In this document: positions 59,240-64,000 of the stretch, in pieces | Layout: the number at the start of each line of letters is the position of its first letter | Position numbering within the stretch: position 1 is the first letter of the stretch | Source of the DNA: Solen grandis | Taxonomy: Eukaryota > Mollusca > Bivalvia > Adapedonta > Solenidae | Assembly: GCA_021229015.1 (NCBI GenBank) | Contig: CM037789.1 | Location: 41,080,926 to 41,144,925, forward strand | Length of the DNA: 64,000 nucleotides | Direction: 5' to 3' | Translations under genes and position numbers: made by a program | The notes under the pieces: generated by a model | The model's input: only the letters and a program-made list of their open reading frames with translations | What the model was told of the DNA's origin: nothing | Databases searched by the model: none

Positions 59240-60636
59240 ATCATATAAGTTAGCTTATTTGACAGACAATATAAGGAATCCAGATGGAAACATTAATTTT
59301 GTTGGATTTATGTTTTTACTAATTGCCTCGTATTTTAAATGAATATGTTAATATTTTAAGTTACTTACACATTACTTGTAACCATGTCGTGATTGGATAC
59401 CAGCTGCAAATAACACTTACACGAACATCCACCCCCACCCCCCACCCACAAAGTTAATATTTGACTAATCTAAAGGTACAAATATTTATAAAACACAACA
59501 ATATTCCTTCAAAACAAAAAATAATCAGTTATTTTCTTTTTAAAAGCACAAATGGGCCATCAATAGAGCAAATCACTTTCGCTAACTTTAAATTTAACCA
59601 TTATTTATCTACGTACAACTCAATTTGGTTCAAAAGTAGTTCATCCTCCGTCATTTTTTGTAGATCTAATGTCCATTTTAAAATTCCGTATTTTAAGTAA
59701 AATTTTGATTAGAATAAGTGTAAAGAATGATTAAGGCAGTGGGATATATTCCAGAGGGAGCGTGTTTTGCGTGTGTGAAATATTTCAGATATTTACGCTC
59801 AAAATATGAATTATTAATTGTTTTATATGCTTTATTACAAGTACCATTGTAGTAAAATGATTTTAAAAATATATATAATGTAAACTGCCATAGCTAAATG
59901 TCGTGTATTTTTATTCTTTTTCTATTTACTAATGAGATCATTTAAATCATTTTTCACTCCCCAGAAGTGTAATGTTTGAGGTTCTAATATTTTTAAGCAG
60001 AAAAAAAGTATATGCTTTTAATAAAAATACAGTTAAAATTGTTTAATCTCGGAATACAAGAAATTTTCATACACCATAGAAAACAAAATTCTTTTATCTT
60101 TATAACGCTAAATGCAGTGTTAAAAATAATGATAAATTGGTGAATCATGTCAAATAAAAATAAAAACTTATGACGTTACGTTGTAAAAATAGAGGCGCAA
60201 AAAGAGAATTACGGGAAGGGGGGAGATTTATGGAAAAGGCGAAAAATCGGACCCATTTTCTTTCACTAGCCATAGAAAACATATATTTTCACGGATGAAA
60301 ATTTTGTTCTCTGTGCCCTTGCGGAAAAGATAATGCGATTTTTCAAATAAACAAATACTCAACAAATATTACATATATGACAGCTCTTGCAATAAAATGT
60401 GATGTTACTGTAAAAGAAAAAGATAAAATATATGTCTAATTCACTTCATATATATATCAAAACATAACTTCTAGAGAAAATTTAATTCGTACAAAAGTGT
60501 GCAATAAAAACTTCGTACATTATTTTGTGGTAACCACATGTTTCTTTTGTTGTTTTTTTCTCATCATTTGTTAGTAATATTTTTCTATACACATCATTTG
60601 TTAGTATTTTAATTTTCCTCGGTATCTGTTTATCAT

Positions 60637-60684
<48 letters not shown>

Positions 60685-61134
60685 GGGCGTCTTTTCTTTT
60701 CTTCATAGAGAAAAATCGTATTGTCATTTTACTTACTGTTCTAGTCATTTTACTTACGGTGAAAGAAAACGATGAAGTATTTAGCTATCGACCACATGTA
60801 CCATTCTCAAATATTTTGACCTTTCTTTTATTTAAATCAATATCTCGTATGTACTTTTTTGTATTTACAGATGTTGACAATACTTTGAGAAAATAAAAGC
60901 ATAATAAATGACAATCTTGTAAATAGCAAGATAAAATATTACATGTATAACAGCTTATATACCCGAAAGCCATGTTTGGCTCCTGCTGTATGCAATAAAA
61001 AAAAAAGAAGAAAAAGTGTAAATGTTATGCATAATATTATTGTTCTTCATGTACATATGTTAAAGTATTTTGTACAAAAATAAGAATTATATATTTCTTC
61101 ATTGTAAAGCAAATATTGATTTTTTCTTTGATAA
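59240..61134. other. Downstream of NK exon 2: possible long 3' UTR, no gene seen
   Basis: Very AT-rich, with a (TA)n/poly(T) tract at 60637-60679. No protein-like frame. It may be 3' UTR up to the distal signal at 61135. Confidence 0.4.
60637..60679. repeat. (TA)n followed by poly(T)
   Basis: TA dinucleotides then about 28 T, then a G-run. Confidence 0.9.
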
Positions 61135-61140
61135 AATAAA
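61135..61140 (+). terminator. Distal polyadenylation signal candidate of the NK gene
   Basis: AATAAA followed 20-30 bp later by a GT-rich GTGTTGTTTTTATTT element, the best combined signal downstream of the gene; use would give a 2.1-kb 3' UTR. Confidence 0.45.
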
Positions 61141-61360
61141 AATTTATATAGCAAGGAAGTGTTGTTTTTATTTACCGACTGTTCCCTATTTTCGTTACCA
61201 TTTTTTTTAAACTTTATTCAGTGAGTGTAATGTATGCTTAAGTTTTATTATGCTCTTCAGTTGAGCGGAATCACTGTTATGGTGTCCTGAAGAAAAAAAT
61301 CTTGTTTATTGAAATAAATCAACATTTTTTTTTAATTATCCACGAATAATAACCCCCTAA

Positions 61361-61362
<2 letters not shown>

Positions 61363-61423
<61 letters not shown>
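61363..61423. repeat. (TA)n microsatellite
   Basis: About thirty TA dinucleotides with two AA interruptions, directly abutting a SINE. Confidence 0.9.
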
Positions 61424-61427
<4 letters not shown>

Positions 61428-61690
61428 GGGGCCTCCGTGGCCGAGAGGATAAAGTCGCTGACTCACTCAGCCCCTCACCGCGTGGGTTCGAATCCCGGCA
61501 GGGTCATTCGGATTTTCATGTGAGGAAGCCTTCCAGCTGGATTGCGGTAGGTCGGTGGTTCTACCCGGATGCCTCCGTGCATTCGGGATCTTCCTCCACC
61601 TGTAATTAGCTGGACGTCGCTATATGACTGAAATACTGTCGAAGCGACGGTAAACTCAAATAGTCAAGTCAGTCATATATAAAATATTAA
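61420..61690 (+). mobile_element. tRNA-derived SINE, family A, copy 4
   Basis: The tRNA-like head has TGGCCGAGAGGATAAAGTCG and GGGTTCGAATCCCGG. The body is the best-preserved family A copy in the window, ending GAAGCGACGGTAAACTCAAA. AATATTAAG occurs at 61420-61428 and again at 61682-61690, a likely 9-bp target duplication. Confidence 0.85.
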
Positions 61691-62724
61691 GAGATCTGGA
61701 GTTTGCACGAATTATTGTTCATACGAATTTTCCATAAATACATAATCAATGAAAAAAAAAACGAAAAAAAAAAAAAAACGATTTACAGTACAATATTAAT
61801 AACAGTTGATATTTTAGAATGATTAAGATAGTAGCCATAAGTAAACCAAATGCATAAATGATCATCAAAAATGTACACAAGCGTAAATTCTATTAAAATT
61901 ACAATCACATTTTCTTTCTTTTAATACAGTTAATGGGCACATTAGTCTATCCTCACGGCTATGAAAATTGTTAAGCAATCAGAGATTCATTGCTCATAAA
62001 TAGTTGATTAAATCAACGAAGTCGGTATTTTGTTTTGTTTGTTGTTTTTTAATGAAAAGAAAATGGTATCGTGTCATATCATCAGTTAAACGCGTTTTGC
62101 AGTTAATTATTATATTTTCGTTTTGCTTAATTTCCTTTTACTTTCTTATTTTTATTTTATTTTTATTTATTTTTTTGTACCTATTTAAAAACGAAACATT
62201 GGTATATCCGCGGACCTAAAAAATCCTTTTTTGTACTGACGGATATCCATTTTAAATTCTAGACTTCCGTGATACGTTCGTTGGATTTGGGGGGAAAAAA
62301 TCCGTGCTTTTGATACTTTGCGCCTAGGTTTCTTTCCGGATATCCGGTTATAAAAAGGAGTCCAAAGCTATATATACTAAGCACGTGAGTACTGTCCCCA
62401 AGTTTACAACCGTTGTGTCCCGGATCCCCAGTACACCATACAATCTTCAATACAAGAAGACTGGTTTGACCAAAAATACCTAAGATACATATATTCGGTT
62501 TCCTTTTTCTTTTCCCTTTTTTTTTTTTGGTGTAAATACAAAGTATGACGGTATACATGTGAAATGAACAGCGAAAACAATAAAACAACCGATTTTAACT
62601 TTTTCAACACGTTCACCGTGACAGACTAAACTAAGGGGAATAACTGATCAATGTTCAATGATCAAATGTGACGACCACGACGGAAATCCGAGTAAAATAA
62701 ACCAAAACTGGCCATAAGTCAATA
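61691..62724. other. Intergenic, no gene seen
   Basis: AT-rich sequence with poly(A) tracts near 61750-61780. A somewhat GC-richer stretch at 62260-62460 contains GGATATCC words in both orientations, but no gene or repeat could be assigned. Confidence 0.4.
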
Positions 62725-63000
62725 TACATTACTTACAATTTCTAACACGTAATAATTCATACCATTTTATACAGTTCATACAATGTAATACTTGATATAA
62801 AGTTTATACAACGTGATACTTGATATTAAGTTTCAAGTAATACGTTGTATAAACTTTATATCAAATATTACGTTGTATAAACTTTATATCAAATAATATG
62901 TTATATAAACTTTATATCAAGTAACATTTACTTACAATTTCTACCACGTATAATTTACCATTTTATACAGTTCATACAAGTAATACTTGTATAATTTAAG
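62725..63000. repeat. Satellite edge: duplicated flank and inverted unit
   Basis: ACTTACAATTTCTA.CACGTA followed by CATTTTATACAGTTCATACA occurs at 62729-62786 and again at about 62930-62979, each followed by reversed satellite-like sequence. 62799-62823 is the reverse complement of 62833-62857 (25-bp arms, two mismatches, 9-nt spacer), so the array inverts at its margin. Confidence 0.8.
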
Positions 63001-64000
63001 TATCAAGTAATACGTTGTATAAACTTTATATCAAATATTACGTTGTATAAACTTTATATCAAATAATACGTTATATAAACTTTATATCAAGTATTACGTT
63101 GTATAAACTTTATATCAAGTAATTACGTTGTATAAACTTTATATCAAGTATTACGTTGTATAAACTTTATATCAAGTATTACGTTGTATAAACTTTATAT
63201 CAAGTATTACGTTGTATAAACTTTATATCAAGTATTACGTTGTATAAACTTTATATCAAGTATTACGTTGTAAACTTTATATCAAGTAATACGTTGTATA
63301 AACTTTATATCAAGTATTACGTTGTATAAACTTTATATCAAGTAATACTGTTGTATAAACTTATATCAAGTATTACGTTGTATAAACTTTATATCAAGTA
63401 ATACGTTGTATAAACTTATATCAAGTATTACGTTGTATAAACTTATATCAATTCGTAATACTTGTATAAACTTTATATCAAGTAATACGTTGTATAAACT
63501 TTATATCAAGTAATACGTTGTATAAACTTTATATCAAGTAATACGTTGTATAAACTTTATATCAAGTATTACGTTGTATAAACTTTATATCAAGTATACG
63601 TTGTATAAACTTTATATCAAGTAATACGTTGTATAAACTTTATATCAAGTAATACGTTGTATAAACTTTATATCAAGTAATACGTTGTATAAACTTTATA
63701 TCAAGTAATACGTTGTATAAACTTTATATCAAGTAATACGTTGTATAAACTTTATATCAAGTAATACGTTGTATAAACTTTATATCAAGTATTACGTTGT
63801 ATAAACTTTATATCAAGTATTACGTTGTATAAACTTTATATCAAGTAATACGTTGTATAAACTTTATATCAAGTAATACGTTGTATAAACTTTATATCAA
63901 GTAATACGTTGTATAAACTTTATATCAAGTATTACGTTGTATAAACTTTATATCAAGTAATACGTTGTATAAACTTTATATCAAGTAATACGTTGTATAA
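62833..64000 (+). repeat. 28-bp satellite, runs off the window
   Basis: About forty copies of a 28-bp unit (TACGTTGTATAAACTTTATA followed by TCAAGTAA), mostly identical. The chief variation is AAGTAATACG against AAGTATTACG. A few copies have short losses (near 63270, 63360, 63415 and 63440). The true array length is unknown because it is cut by the window end. Confidence 0.97.

Noticed and set aside
61440..61500. tRNA gene
   Set aside because: A- and B-box-like sequences are present here and in the other copies, but each continues into a conserved SINE body and has target duplications, so they are SINE heads.
62833..64000. CRISPR-like array because of regular 28-bp repeats
   Set aside because: There are no unique spacers; units are directly contiguous, and the DNA is eukaryotic.
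1..64000. Remnants of a viral or autonomous retrotransposon polyprotein
   Set aside because: I saw no reverse transcriptase, integrase, capsid or DDE transposase motifs in any of the longer frames.

Overview
The window looks like nuclear DNA of a bivalve mollusc, probably a heterodont clam or mussel. It is AT-rich and intron-dominated, with canonical GT..AG splice sites and AATAAA signals. It is full of tRNA-derived SINEs, MITEs and tandem-repeat elements of the kind common in bivalve genomes, including about 145-bp units containing GGTCACCAGGTCAAATC. One protein gene is an intronless-CDS B-box/propeller TRIM-like gene, a family greatly expanded in bivalves. No bacterial, viral or organellar gene was recognised. 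The lineage is inferred from these patterns; no database was consulted.

Layout. 0.4-11.3 kb is repeat-dominated: a 3.6-kb block bounded by a perfect 37-bp inverted repeat, two about 145-bp-unit arrays plus a third at 10.6-11.3 kb that end in the same hairpin (Helentron-like), a 625-bp TA-flanked MITE, and SINEs. 11.8-14.5 kb holds the TRIM-like gene with a probable non-coding 5' exon. 14.2-29 kb holds two loci with related minisatellites and related flanks; one carries a 557-bp inverted-repeat insertion whose empty site is still visible in the other. Between them lies a 1,337-bp foldback element with a 9-bp target duplication, nested in a SINE. 33.2-34.5 kb carries three minus-strand exon-like pieces of a cadherin-like extracellular protein, interrupted by SINE and MITE insertions.

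35.7-61.1 kb is the locus of a cardiac-type NK homeobox gene (NK4/tinman/Nkx2-5 class) on the + strand. An incomplete first exon abuts a 100-N assembly gap. A 20.9-kb intron follows, then a second exon with a complete Tyr54 homeodomain, an NK2-specific domain and a C-terminal GIRAW motif. The two exons join in frame (phase 1). The intron has few transposons (one SINE, two MITEs) but many microsatellites and several GC-richer islands, as expected of a regulatory intron. A 21-bp-periodic array of CACGTG E-boxes lies about 1.1 kb before the gap.

The right end (62.7-64.0 kb) enters a nearly homogeneous 28-bp satellite that starts with an inverted edge and runs out of the window.

The genes do not form a pathway: an innate-immunity-type TRIM-like protein, a possible adhesion protein and a mesoderm/heart transcription factor are simply neighbours.
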